This document shows, one piece after another, positions 33,741 through 44,218 of a DNA stretch of 64,000 bases; the first letter of the stretch is position 1; each line of letters begins with the position of its first letter. Source of the DNA: Pristionchus mayeri (taxonomy: Eukaryota > Nematoda > Chromadorea > Rhabditida > Neodiplogasteridae); assembly GCA_036245805.1 (NCBI GenBank), contig BTRK01000003.1, forward strand, positions 4,898,001 to 4,962,000. Direction: 5' to 3'. Under the pieces are notes generated by a model. The model worked only from the letters and a program-made list of their open reading frames with translations, did no database searches and was not told the origin of the DNA. The translations under genes were made by a program, and so were the position numbers.

Positions 33741-33998
33741 CTTAAATCGGGACTATCAGCAAAACTAGACGGGACAAACTGACAACGCAGTTTCGAGATA
33801 ATCGTAAACCGTAACCCATTTTCGAAATTCCGATGTTGAAATCTCTATTCAGAATTGAGTTATAATTCCATTAAAGCTTTCGAAATTGACCCTGACGCAC
33901 AGGTAACGAGTGAGAGAGCACGCGGTGTGAAGAGAGTTCTCTCCCTATTTGAAACATATTTCAACCAGGCGATTTTTTGCTGAGAGTCCTGCTTTAAG
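33741..33998. repeat. CTTAAA...TTTAAG MITE, copy 1
   Basis: Ends CTTAAATCGGGACTATCAGC and the complementary GCTGAGAGTCCTGCTTTAAG. The interior includes CGCAGTTTCGAGATAATCGT and TTGACCCTGACGCACAGG. A copy in the opposite orientation is at 42950-43198. Confidence 0.85.
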
Positions 33999-34167
33999 AT
34001 CGCACTCTGCAAGAGAATTCGCGCCTATGCAGACGTGACGCCCATCCCCGGAGAGGAGGCGTTGGGCAGGGATCGTTCCGTACGCCCTAAAGGAAAAACT
34101 CTTTCTTGTCCAACGTGTGAATGCGGAGATCGATTCCTGGTAATAGGGAAGTGTCATTGCCATATTA

Positions 34168-35070
34168 CCAGGTTGTCTCAAAAGTTTCTTTCTTTTTTTC
34201 ATTCATGGACATTATGCCTCATACAATTCTTCAAAGCTGGCCAATCAACTTATGTTTTTTTGCAATTGATGTGGGCATGAATAATCTTTATAACGAAGAT
34301 TATGTTAGGTCATACCGATCGGCAAGACTGACACAATTAAACACCGAATCCAGCCGAGTCGAACAAAATCTCTGATATTTAAATGTTGAGAGTTGCTTGC
34401 GTTCGCATTAAGTTAATGCGTGCAAATTGGAACTATTGTAAAGTACGATGTGTTGGAATATAAATGAGCGCGGTCCAATCATTGTACAACGTGATAGCTA
34501 CTTTAGGTGATCATCGAATCTGCACATCGCACAATCCTGCAATTTTCAATCTCAAATTCACAAATGATGTGCTTTAGCCCGGCAACATAAGGCGCATATT
34601 GAAAGCTATTTTTCGAAGTACACTAGCTGATTATTATAATATGTAAACTAGAAGGTGATGCATCAATTTGTTTGTGAGCAGTGCGCTTCCAAATCCCAGT
34701 TTGGATATTAATGAATCAAAATTAGCACATTTTTATTTCTGCTGTTTCCTAAAGCGATTGAATGTCGGGTTTGCCGATATTATTTTTATAATCAGTCCTC
34801 GCTCTATCACTGATTTACTGCGCTGAGTCTTTAGGCTATTAGTACGCTAGAGATATGCTCAAACAACACATAGTGAAAATTGACGTTTGTTGACTGTTTA
34901 AGGAATTTGTCATTTTCCTCTTTTCGAATGCAATCGGGAAGCGATTTGCACATAATGGAGAAATGTACTAGCAATACCCTAACTCATGCTAAGAATAAAA
35001 CCAGGGCTGTCGAAGTTTACAAGAAGAAACTTGGAAAATAAAAATGAGAGAAACTTTTGAGACAACCTAA
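34168..35070. mobile_element. Mariner-like MITE, 0.9 kb
   Basis: Ends CCAGGTTGTCTCAAAAGTTT and AACTTTTGAGACAACCTAA, flanked by TA. Size and termini resemble the nested element at 21440-22316. No transposase is visible. Confidence 0.85.
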
Positions 35071-36092
35071 TACATTTCGACTCACTTAAAAAACAAATTA
35101 AAAAATATGTTTTCGGTTTCAGATACTCCCCATCACGCTCCCCGCATTATATAAAGTAACGAATAGATCTTTTCGGATGTGAGATTGTCCTACTCTGTGA
35201 TGAATGATGTGAGAATGAGAATTGATTCCACTACCTCATGCGAGTGTTGAATAGGATTAACACCAAAATATATAAAGACGGAATCAACTGGGCTGTGCAT
35301 AATCGCTCCCACTTTCTTATTATTCTGCTTTACTCGCTGGCGGCCTCTCTTCGTGAGCAAATTAATTCAGTGAAGAAGAGCACCATTCAACATGAGAAGT
35401 GAGAGAAGCTGGTTCAAGATCCTGGTAACACGTTGGCATCAATTATTAAAAGATCCAAGAGAGAACATACGATGTACAACAGGAAACATGTATTTGTCCA
35501 CCCAAACCCCATTTCTGTCATGTGTCTACTCAAGTCCCGGCTTATCCACCGAAACCGTTACATCATTTGTCCAACCAAACCTCATTTGTCCACCCAATCC
35601 GTACAGATCCGGCAAGAGGGAAGGCAGAAGACAGACCTTTGCAGACCTGAAAACTTGTTCATAGGTGTAATACGTCTTCGGTATTAAAGAAGGAGTAACA
35701 CGAATAATAGATTGTACATGTGGAATAGTGGTTGTCGTATAGGACAAAAATCCGATGAGAAATCACTTTATCCGAAGTGACGAAGATGACTCTATCTTGA
35801 GATATGAGAATGGGAAGATCGGGCCTCAGCGCAGGCGAAGCGCGCGCATTTGAAATGAGTGAGAAAAACAGCAACAACGAATCGCACCTAGCTGGATTCG
35901 AACCCACGTAGATTGCGCTTGGCGCGCAGTAGTTACTTACTGTGCTATGATCACCGTTGGTTCGTGCTGAGGGGAAACGTTATAGCTACCTATCACGCTC
36001 ATCAGAATGCATTACCTTCTCATCTCTTATTACACATTCTTTAAGGACCCTATATAGCCGAAACTACATAGGTGCAACGGGTCCGGTCTGTG
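35071..36092. other. Unassigned DNA with ATTTGTCCACCCAA repeats and a tRNA-like sequence
   Basis: Words of the form ATTTGTCCA(C/A)CCAA recur at about 35491, 35567 and 35586. A tRNA-like sequence lies at 35885-35957. No gene supported. Confidence 0.4.
35885..35957 (-). tRNA. tRNA-like sequence (possible SINE head or pseudo-tRNA)
   Basis: On the minus strand TGATCATAGCACAGTAAG stands in the A-box position, and a perfect B box/T-arm (GGGTTCGAATCC within ACGTGGGTTCGAATCCAGC) lies about 40 bases later. The middle (CTGCGCGCCAAGCGCAA) can form an anticodon-type hairpin. The acceptor stem is poor, so a functional tRNA is doubtful. Confidence 0.4.
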
Positions 36093-38040
36093 AAAACCCG
36101 TTCTCCGTAAGACTGCAGTGGAAAGTGGGTAAGGGTGGCAAAACTCGGTCAAAATGATCACCCAGAGCTCAAACATCGGTTACGTGACCCTTAGGGCCAA
36201 AGAATTTTTCAACCGAAAGGTAGATAAAAAATATCGATTTTTGAACTACCGAAATCGATTTTTCAGATTTCAGATTTCGGTATCGTACTATATATCATTC
36301 ACAAGAGCATTAAAAGTTATGTAAGAATATCTAAGGAAACCAGAATCCATCAACGTTGACGTCATCTAGAGCTCCAGATGTCTTTTTTGATCACTTTTTA
36401 CAAATATCGATATGGATCATGGAGAAGGAATAGTTTCCACCCCGCCATTTTGATATACATTACGTACTTTTTAATGCTGAACAAAATGAGCATCTAGTAT
36501 TGGCACATTTTCGGGGCCGTCATTGTCGGAAGTTGACGCAACCATGACGACCTTCTAGATGAAAATTCTGAAACTTCAGATTTCGGTATTGTGCTATATA
36601 TCATTTGAAAGAGCATGAAAAGTTATGTAAGAATCACTCGAAACCAGAATCCATCAACGTTGACGTCATATGTAGCTCCAGAAGTACCTTTTGATCACTT
36701 TTGCCAAATATCGATATAGATCCCGGAGAAGGAAATCTTGAACATGAATCTCCGCTAATGTATGACTGATACGTGTTGATTGGTATATACGGGAAAGTTG
36801 AAATTGATAAGTAAATGTCACAGTGAAAAATAAGTAACACACATCCCAAAAATGTCAGTGATATCTAACATATACCCTGTGTGGAGGATAGCGATAGTAT
36901 CGTTTGTGTCGACTAATTCCTCCACTGCGATCGTTCTATTTGAAGATTTCTTCGCGATAGACGTCAATAGGCTGCTTGAGATTTCGTTCTGATTCTCATG
37001 GATCGCCTGGACGTAAAGATCGTGGTCGCCGTTGTACCACAATTCGTTGAAGATCGAATTTTCATCGAATTCATCATCTTCCTCCATCTCCACTCCAAGG
37101 AATCGTTTGAATCGAATCTTCTGCGGTGTTGTAGCTGCCACTATTGCTGCAGAAATGCGAACGTTAAGTGACAATATCTGTTTCGCAGTTAGTCGTTCTT
37201 CGACAGAGAACTCCCGGACTCCATTCTTCTTCTCATTATATAGAGATAACATAAGCGAAGATCGAGTCAACTGGTCTCATCTGTCTGAGGAGGGACATTA
37301 GCCATCATCTTCTCAGCTTCCTCAGGAGGAATATGCTTCTTCTGAGCCAATATTAGAGTCTCAGTTTTTTTTTCAGCACGAACAATACATAACATATATA
37401 AAAATGGCGGGTACACATCAGTGCTTTCACGGTAATTATTTCGATATTTATAAAAATCACCGAAAAATGGACATCTGAAGCTCTTGATGGCGTCAACGTT
37501 GATGGATTCTAGTTTTCTTAAATATTCTAGCATAACTTTTCATGCTCTTTCGAATGATATATAACACAATACCGAAATCCGAAATTTGTAAATTTTCATC
37601 TAGAAGGTCGTCACGGTTTCGTCATCTTCCGATAATGACGGCCCCGAAAATGTGCCAATACTAGATGCTCATTTTGTTCAGCATTACAAAGTACGTAATA
37701 TATATCAAAATGGCGGGGTGGAAACTATTCCTTCTCCATGATCCATACCGATATTTGTAAAAAGTTTTCAACAAAAGACATCTGGAGCTCTAGATGACGT
37801 CAGCGTTGATGGATTCTGGTTTCCTTAGAGATTCTTACATAACTTTTCATACTCTTTCGAATGATATATAGCACGATACCGAAATCTGAAATCTGAAAAA
37901 TCGATTTCGGTAGATCAAAAATATCGATTTCTTTGGACCTAAGGGTCACGTACCCGAAGTTTGAGCTCTGGGTGATCATTTTGACCGAGTTTTGCCACCC
38001 TTACCCACTTTCCACTGCAGTCTTACGGATAACGGGTTTT
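36093..38040. mobile_element. Large foldback element (1.95 kb) with internal ORF
   Basis: The ends AAACCCGTTCTCCGTAAGAC and GTCTTACGGATAACGGGTTT are inverted. The arms continue inward for about 600 bp (for example AAAATGATCACCCAGAGCTC against GAGCTCTGGGTGATCATTTT, and CATCTAGTATTGGCACATTT against its complement). Each arm contains an internal partial duplication starting CAGATTTCGGTATCG. The unpaired centre (about 36770-37430) holds minus-strand ORFs. Its right end truncates a glycosyltransferase exon. Confidence 0.85.
36818..37533 (-). CDS. ORFs carried in the centre of the foldback element
   Basis: Two minus-strand open frames, 37533-37267 (88 codons) and 37270-36818 (150 codons), lie back to back. 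The second reads V-E-E-R-L-T-A-K-Q-I-L-S-L-N-V-R-I-S-A-A and then F-L-G-V-E-M-E-E-D-D-E-F-D-E-N, with natural acidic/basic composition. The first ends in I-P-P-E-E-A-E-K-M-M-A-N-V-P-P-Q-T-D-E. I recognise neither; they do not look like a transposase. They may be a captured host-gene fragment or the element's own gene, possibly spliced together. The N-terminal third of the first ORF lies in the inverted arm and is probably not real coding. Confidence 0.4.
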
Positions 38041-38594
38041 AAACCGCCTCTCACTCGCCTGGCATTTGTCAGAAAGTGAAGATGTAGCTTTCCGCTGTAG
38101 AAGAATATAATCGACTTGGGCAATGTCTCAATTCGTTCACAAACAGATAAATTAGGCTTTCCCGGTTGAAAATTGTCCACTGCCAGCATTGCAATGTGTA
38201 TTGTCTGATTATAAAGCAAAATTTACCTACAACAAATACTTTGCGTACATCATTTTTCTCTTGTTCGATGGAATCATAATTAGACTGATGGACTTCAGCG
38301 AGCTTGAGATTATGCTGAAGTCACTAATACCAAAAGAGATAATGTAAACAATTAACTCCATCTAGATTCGACTCTCCGTTGCGTGTTGTAGAGAGCTGAA
38401 ACCACCAATTTCGAAGGAAGTCGTTTCACGGACTTGCATGCTCTTGCAAAACTCCTTTGGCTCTCGTTATCTTATACTGAAGGTTGACAATTATTCAAAA
38501 CTGCCTTTTACGGATCACATAGCATTGCAAAGTCGAAAACAATAACAATTATGTACACCGAAAGAGAGTTGTACCGCAACCACTTTTGCTGCAT
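38041..38594 (-). pseudogene. LARGE-type glycosyltransferase gene, truncated 5' copy
   Basis: Exons from right to left: start exon at 38594 (Q-K-W-L-R-Y-N-S-L-S-V-Y-I-I-V-I-V-F signal anchor); an exon encoding Y-K-I-T-R-A-K-G-V-L-Q-E-H before a GC donor (gcaagt); 38314-38231 (K-L-A-E-V-H-Q-S-N-Y-D-S); and 38204-38041 (T-I-H-I-A-M-L-A-V-D-N-F ... L-S-V-C-E-R-I-E-T-L, then F-F-Y-S-G-K-L-H-L-H-F-L-T-N). The last exon is cut at the edge of the 36093-38040 foldback element, and the remaining 3/4 of the gene is missing. The copy matches the full gene at 56.5-60.1 kb exon for exon. Its start-exon donor is also poor, so it is a dead gene. Confidence 0.75.
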
Positions 38595-39260
38595 TTGATG
38601 CAACATACTTTTGAAGATTCGAATGAAACGAAATTTAGAACAGGCCAATCGAGTAATGAGAGGGGATATCGATGTCGGACGAACGTTGGGATGCTCGAAT
38701 TCGCTTTATTTTATGCATACGAATTCGGACGAGGTAAGTTAAACCGATTCGATATTTGATTGGTTTGAAACGATTTCCTTTGACTGTGGGTACACTGTTA
38801 GGAGTAGAAACAGGGTGCAATAATTGCGATGAAAGTTAGAAAATACATTTGCAAAGTCGTCGAATAGCTAGGATCATCGAGCAAATATGGTTCTATAACA
38901 TCATCCACTATCCCATCTTTCTAATCCACCTACACATTCTTTGAAGAACATCGCTTGGCTATATACTGGGGACGCATTAGCAGGGAATGAATATCTTAAT
39001 ACTTCGTGGTATATCTCCCCTTCTGACCATAGGAGAACACGCGGCTTTAAGAGATCCATGTCCTGCTGAACCATAGTATAATCGCCTTTTATCGCATCTT
39101 GCGACGTGGTCGGCGGCTCCAGGTCATAGTGAGATACCATCGGACGTTTCCTTATCTGACGTAGAACGTATTAGAGCTGGCCGTTTTAGTACTCGCCATA
39201 TAATTGGCGCCAGGGCTAAAACGTAGCAGAGCAGCCTACATGGGTTCTTTAAAAAACGAA
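38041..39260. repeat. Segmental duplication of 59590-60680
   Basis: Besides the exons, the upstream flank is shared: CATATAATTGGCGCCAG followed by CTAAAACGTAGCAGAGCAGC at 39198-39240 recurs at 60637-60675, and the GATTCGATATTTGA string near 38749 recurs near 60244. Both copies have the same orientation. Identity is moderate, so the duplication is not recent. Confidence 0.8.
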
Positions 39261-39609
39261 CAAAAATATTACGCCTGGCGCCAGTGTGAGGGCTCTGTGC
39301 AGAAAGTGTGCCGAATCGACGACATTTATCGATCTTGCGAATTATCCTTATTGCAGCTCATAATATCCTGTAAACTGGTTTTATCATCTGAATGTCTCCT
39401 CCAAGTTTCTTGAAAAATTTGTGGAATGCAATGTTCCACTCGCTACTTGTTTTACACAACAATCTAGATATTCTAATCGTATTTTGCGAAGTGGGGAATT
39501 GTTTTGATTTCAGTGAAGAAATTTTTATCTTTGTTTTTATTCTCAGGAATTTCTTATCGAGAAATATAATACATAATATTTTTAAAATAGGTTTCATAAC
39601 ATCACGGGG
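39261..39609. other. Unassigned AT-rich DNA
   Basis: No gene or repeat recognised. It lies upstream of the duplicated TATA-like sequence. Confidence 0.3.
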
Positions 39610-39617
39610 GTATATAA

Positions 39618-39917
39618 TAGGGTTGCAATTTGTGTCCAATCATGTGTCTCAGACAATTGTGTGTCCCAACTTTTCAGACACAAATATGTCTGAGACACAA
39701 CTTTGTCCGAAACATGTCTGATATTTCAAATTCTACATTTTTGCCCCTTTTTAATTTTCTTCCATATGTTTCAGACACAGTTGTCTCCCAAAAATTAATT
39801 GTTTTCATCTTTCTGATACAATTGCGTCCGAAGTGACAAAGGTCATTCTTCATTCATTTGTGTACGAACGCGCGCACGAGATTGGCCGGCTTTTTCAGAC
39901 ACAAATTGTCAACCCTA
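39618..39917. repeat. TAGGG-ended MITE that duplicated a TATA-like box
   Basis: Ends TAGGGTTGCAATTTGTGTC and GACACAAATTGTCAACCCTA, with several internal GTCTGAGACAC/CAGACACA words in both orientations. The flanking 8 bp are GTATATAA on both sides (39610-39617 and 39918-39925), an exact target duplication. Confidence 0.9.
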
Positions 39918-39926
39918 GTATATAAG
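39918..39926 (+). promoter_or_regulatory. TATA-like box GTATATAAG
   Basis: GTATATAAGCAGCGACG lies about 200 bp before an open exon (40135). A second GTATATAA at 39610 was created by MITE insertion. Core-promoter function is inferred only. Confidence 0.4.
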
Positions 39927-40134
39927 CAGCGACGATCGAGTTATCAAGATCATTCGGTGCCGAACCTACTGTTTAATCCTCCATTGTAATATTATTTTAG
40001 ATAATTAGTTAACTGCTATCGCAGTGTTCCTATTACCCGCAGAACCATCTTGTCGACTGGTGCAGTGAGTTGTGGCAGAGACGGTCCACCGCACAGGATG
40101 AGTTTTTGCGGATAGGAGGGGCATTTGTTTTCAG

Positions 40135-40323
40135 GTACAGATCGGCAGGGGAAAGGCGCCAAACTCTCATGCACACCGGAAACGAGAAGAAAGCGAAGAA
40201 GGACGAGAACCCGGCATCGTGGGCTCCATGGACTGCAGGATCAACGCAGTGTTTACGATAACCGAGGAGGGAGCGGCAAAGGATGGTACTATCGATTATG
40301 TGGAGAAGAATCCGACAGATTGA
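40135..40323 (+). CDS. Short candidate exon, unrecognised
   Basis: After TTGTTTTCAG the frame runs 63 codons to TGA: H-R-K-R-E-E-S-E-E-G-R-E-P-G-I-V-G-S-M, then D-C-R-I-N-A-V-F-T-I-T-E-E-G-A-A-K-D-G-T and I-D-Y-V-E-K-N-P-T-D. Codon use and composition look natural and GC is locally high. All three frames are partly open, which weakens the call. The first exon could begin in 39950-40130 downstream of the TATA-like box; a string ACCATCTTGTCGACTGGTGC there is unexplained. Confidence 0.35.
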   Translation, partial: VQIGRGKAPNSHAHRKREESEEGREPGIVGSMDCRINAVFTITEEGAAKDGTIDYVEKNPTD

Positions 40324-40379
40324 CTGTGTGGTAACTGGATGAATAAATAATAGGATGAATAAAGAAATACCCGCGGATG

Positions 40380-41150
40380 AATTTTGTTACTGTGTGTCGT
40401 TCGAAGAAAAGGGAAAAATGGAAGATGACTGTGAGTGAAATGAGCAAAGAGAAATATAGACCCAGTAAAAAAGAGAGTGAAGAAGGGGAGAAATGGTTGA
40501 CGTAAAGGAAATCGATAATTCATGAGCAATGGAAAAAAAGAGAAGAAGATCAGAGCAACTTGCAAGGAGAAGGAAGATATCAAAATTCAAGGGTTCAAAT
40601 GATATGAATTGTATTTACTGTTTACTATGTGGAAGAAAAGATTTAGAGGAAGAGAAACTGTGCAAGAAACTATGACCCAAAGAGTTGAAAACCGACAAAT
40701 GAAGGTATTGAAGAAGAAGAATTACCCAAAGTGAGAGAAACCATGATAAGATGAAGTCGATCTAGAACAATGAAATGATCCAGAGAAAAGAGAAACAGTG
40801 AAAGGAAATGAGAAGCCGAGGAAATCCCAAATTAAGTAGATGAGTGAAGAATCAATGAGTGAGAATGTTCAAAGAACGAGGGACCACAGAGAAAAAATGA
40901 TATCGAAGCATGGTGAATGGGAAAATTGGCAAAAACAAAACAACGGGGATATCACTGGAACAAGTTCAAAATCACAGGGAGGGAATGCACCTTCTTCATC
41001 AGAAAATCGGTAAAGGAAAACGACAAATGACGAGAACGAGATATGAGAGCATCGACGAGGCAGGACTGAATGAAGAATAGTATGAGGTTTAGTGAAGAAG
41101 ATCAGACTCACCAGAAACAAAGGAAAAGTCCATAAGAAGAAGAAGAAGAA
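40380..41150. repeat. Purine-rich tract
   Basis: For about 770 bp the plus strand is strongly G/A-rich (GAAAAGGGAAAAATGGAAGA and many similar words), ending in (AAG)n at about 41130-41150. Minus-strand ORFs here are artefacts of this bias (F/L/S-rich). Confidence 0.75.
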
Positions 41151-41188
41151 GAGGGGGATGGCAGGGGCGCCTCTGCATCCCTCCCTCC

Positions 41189-41447
41189 TCACGACCCTGC
41201 ATCACTCCCTCCAGACGAGCACCTCCTGAAGGGACAGGGTAAGCTGGGAAGACAACAAGTGGGGAAACCTAAGGGGTAACGAACCTCGATGTAGAAGAGG
41301 TTGCCCGACTGGTTGGTGAGGAGCAGGAGATAGGAGTCACTACCGGGGGTGCGAATCGGGAGATGGGTTGGTGGGATGCACCAGTACGCCGCCCACACGA
41401 GCGACGTCTCCGTCCGCAGCAAACAGAAGAGTGGGCACGTAGAACAT
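41189..41447 (-). CDS. Candidate minus-strand exons, unrecognised
   Basis: From acceptor CTATTACAG (41448) the minus strand is open in three frames. One gives M-F-Y-V-P-T-L-L-F-A-A-D-G-D-V-A-R-V-G-G before a possible GTACTG donor; another downstream gives N-Q-S-G-N-L-F-Y-I-E-V-R-Y-P-L before GTTTCC. Beyond CCCTTCAG (near 41232) comes G-A-R-L-E-G-V-M-Q-G-R-E-E-G-G. The pieces read like protein but splice sites are not certain. GC-rich island in AT-rich surroundings. Confidence 0.3.
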
Positions 41448-41488
41448 CTGTAATAGGGGTAATGATGAATAGAATCACATCATGCGAG

Positions 41489-41619
41489 TAGGGTTCTCTT
41501 ATTGGAGTAGTTTTGTATCATATTCAGATAAGTTTCATGTAAACTATATAGTTCCTATGTTTAGCGAACATGAAACACAACTGAAAATGATAGAAAACCT
41601 TTCAAATAAGAAAACCCTA
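41489..41619. repeat. TAGGG-type palindromic MITE
   Basis: Begins TAGGGTTCTCTTATTGGAGT, ends AAATAAGAAAACCCTA; exact 8-bp target duplication CATGCGAG on both sides. Confidence 0.95.
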
Positions 41620-41966
41620 CATGCGAGATGGCACGCTATGGAAGCTGGTCGAGACGTCAATTATATACAATATATTATCAATGGAAGGATTACGGTTCGA
41701 TTATCTACAATGAGAGTCTTTCGACTATCCCATGAAATTGTATCTCCCATATCTTTTCACTTTGCTTGCGCACTTTCTAACTCTCCCCCCATTGTGTATA
41801 ATCTCGAGTATACTATTGTCTTCCCTACTGTCATATCCTTTTGACTTATTATGTATTGTATTTGCAAACTAGTTATGTCCTTGTGAATGATGTTTCTCAT
41901 ATTTTGTTGTTTTTTTTTCAACAACTTTGTTGGTTACAACTGTCAATGTACTGCCCTTCAGAGACC

Positions 41967-41970
<4 letters not shown>

Positions 41971-42043
<73 letters not shown>
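41971..42043. repeat. (CT)n microsatellite abutting a splice acceptor
   Basis: About 36 uninterrupted CT units on the plus strand, followed directly by ACAG and an open exon. A short (CT) run also occurs at 42414-42432. Confidence 0.97.
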
Positions 42044-42045
<2 letters not shown>

Positions 42046-42047
42046 AG

Positions 42048-42176
42048 GTCTGCGCCCCGTTGTTCTGGCACCTGCGGGCTGAGATGGGGAGCCGGCGCAA
42101 CCCCATCTACCCGCTCCTGGAGGATGCCGAACAAGGTCTGCACGCAGCCGACCAATGTCGGGTGAAGGTGGCGTAG
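42048..42176 (+). CDS. Terminal-type exon of unrecognised gene
   Basis: After CTCTCTACAG the frame encodes V-C-A-P-L-F-W-H-L-R-A-E-M-G-S-R, then R-N-P-I-Y-P-L-L-E-D-A-E-Q-G and L-H-A-A-D-Q-C-R-V-K-V-A, TAG at 42174. The GC content is high. No upstream partner exon is certain. The minus strand is also open here, so the strand rests on the acceptor alone. Confidence 0.35.
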   Translation, partial: VCAPLFWHLRAEMGSRRNPIYPLLEDAEQGLHAADQCRVKVA

Positions 42177-42949
42177 GCAGGCAGGCACCTCACCCTCCCA
42201 CCCACACTCACTTAGTTGAGTATAAAAATGTTGTTGTCGAACGATTCAGTCGTTACAGTGCATAACACATACGATATTCGTATTCCGCATACATCAACAT
42301 GGAAGGATGGAAAAGTAGATATAGAGTATTTATTATTCTTATTTGATAAATCACGTAATTGACCAAGTCTGGCAGTGATATCAATTCGAATAATTGTTTC
42401 TTTATTTTCCAATCTCTCTCTCTCTCTCTCTCGAGTGACAAATGAAATTATTATTACCTGAATTTAAATGAATATTGTCTGCCTCATTGAATGCTTGCTG
42501 AGAATATTGCTCTACCCCATAATAAATGTATGCAATAAGTATGCAAATCATTTGCCATTCACATATTTATCACCTCCACTATTATCATGTATGGGTCTCA
42601 CATGTCAGGAGTATCATACCTGAAACTATAATATCAATGATCTATTTCACTCGTTCCAGCGCTAAGGGAAAGAAGAGGAGAGGATAGTGAGAGATTGAGC
42701 GAGGAGATAGACGGAAGGGGGAATACAATGAGGTAGCGAGAGGGGGGAATTGGGGAGGAATCCTGTCCCTCCCTGTTTCGAACATGTATTCCCCCGACTC
42801 TTGCGATCTTAATTTAGGAAGCCGAATTGAGCTATCATAATGTTCCCGTTTTATGCCTTTTCATAATTTGCTCGATCTACGATCTTGGGCATTGTTTTCA
42901 TATTATTGATGCAATAATAATGATCAACTGTATCCAAGAGGAAGTGGTG
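42177..42949. other. Unassigned DNA
   Basis: No gene supported. Purine-rich stretch at about 42665-42760. Confidence 0.35.
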
Positions 42950-43198
42950 CTTACAGCAGGACTCTCAGCAAAAACGCGCCTGGTTGACATATGTATCACA
43001 TAGTGAGAGAACACTTTTCAAGTTATGGTTCCATTAAAGCATCCAAATTGACCCTGACGCACAGGCAACGAGTGAGAGAGAACGCATCTCAATTCGGAAT
43101 AGAGATTTAAAAATCGGAATTTCGATACCGTTTACGGTTGTCTCGAAACTGCGTTGGCAGTTTGTCCTGGCAAGTTTTGCTGACAGTCCCGCTTTAAG
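42950..43198. repeat. CTTAAA...TTTAAG MITE, copy 2 (inverted to copy 1)
   Basis: The end GCTGACAGTCCCGCTTTAAG and interior TTGACCCTGACGCACAGG match 33741-33998; the AAACTGCGTTGGCAG part is the complement of copy 1's sequence, so the element lies in the opposite orientation relative to its interior. Confidence 0.85.
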
Positions 43199-43250
43199 TG
43201 AGTTTCGTCAGTTTTCTCTATCTAGCTTTCTACAAATTACCCTATTGCAG

Positions 43251-44218
43251 TTACCCTCGAGAAGAAAGACGTGCTGGAAGAGCAGAAGTTTGTGCAAGTA
43301 AGAGCGTTGCAGGATGAGGAGTACGACAAGAAGCGCCAACAATTCAGAGGTAAATGCCATCTTCTTACTATTTGGGCTTTTTGGCCCCGTTGCGCTTCTA
43401 CTTTCAGATGTTTCATGCGTGCTTTATGTATGTACTTTATAACGCGCATGGAACATACTCGAAAGTCGAAGCCCAACTGGGCCAAACAGCCCAATTAGAG
43501 CTTCTTGCTGTGATTTGGTGGGTATGCAAACTAACACCTTGCAGATCGTCTGAAAAAGAAGATCAAGGAACTGCGCGGTGAGCTTTTACAATTAAGCACT
43601 TTGCATATGCCCTAACAATCCATTAAAAAAACCCTTCAATGCGATTTCCGACATCACTTCGGATCCTCAAGTGATTGTGTTTTTATTAATGAAACACGTT
43701 TGAAATATGCCTTTCTAATATTGTCCCTTGTATGGAGAGGAGACGAAGCTCAAGGTCCACAAACGCTCTAATTGTATGCATTCAGGATGCTCAAATTGCA
43801 AGTGGGAAGCTTACAAGCATTTAATCACCATTCGCCGTGAGGACGGTATGGTAATTTAAATGGCGCTGTGAAACATTGGTTGCAGGATGCACTTATGTGG
43901 GAATTGAATGGGACTCTCCCGTTCCTCGCCTCTCATCAATTTACGCGTTAGATAAATATGCTTGTCTGCGTTTTTCAAGTAATTTTAGAAAGGGGACCCT
44001 ATTTCGTGGATGGAGAAGCAAAGTGCCGATATAAAGAAGACATGGTTAAAGTGCACGAGTTCAAGTGGGATACAATCGGGAATCACACCAACATGCAAAT
44101 TCAGGCCCTAACTACGTTCTCCTCATTCTCCTCCCCTCTTCCTCCTCCTCCTCCACCTCCCTTCCTTCTTCATTTTCTCATTGTAGTTATTCTGATGCTA
44201 ATTGATAAAATACTATAA
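43251..44218 (+). CDS. Unrecognised gene, exon group 2 (coiled coil, CxxC)
   Basis: Exons in matching phase: 43251-43349 (T-L-E-K-K-D-V-L-E-E-Q-K-F-V-Q-V, highly charged and probably coiled coil), 43545-43577 (D-R-L-K-K-K-I-K-E-L-R), 43786-43845 (G-C-S-N-C-K-W-E-A-Y-K-H-L-I-T-I-R-R-E-D), 43886 onward (C-T-Y-V-G-I-E-W-D-S-P-V-P). A further frame at about 43987-44218 gives G-P-Y-F-V-D-G-E-A-K-C-R-Y-K-E-D, then N-H-T-N-M-Q-I-Q, a proline run and a hydrophobic tail to a stop at 44216. Joining this last part needs a splice I cannot place without a frame change. The first exon needs one base from an upstream exon, which the 33673 donor supplies. Function unknown; no similarity I can name. Confidence 0.4.
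43365..43497. repeat. Foldback MITE in an intron of exon group 2
   Basis: TTGGGCTTTTTGGCCCCGTT pairs with AACTGGGCCAAACAGCCCAA; the centre (ATGTTTCATG ... CATGGAACAT) resembles the centre of the TAGGG family. Confidence 0.8.

Noticed and set aside
40296..41192. Several minus-strand ORFs rich in F, L and S
   Set aside because: They are the complement of a purine-rich tract; composition alone keeps them open.
41887..42165. 92-codon ORF with a long (LS)n stretch
   Set aside because: It reads straight through the CT microsatellite and the splice acceptor; the repeat is open in any frame by composition.
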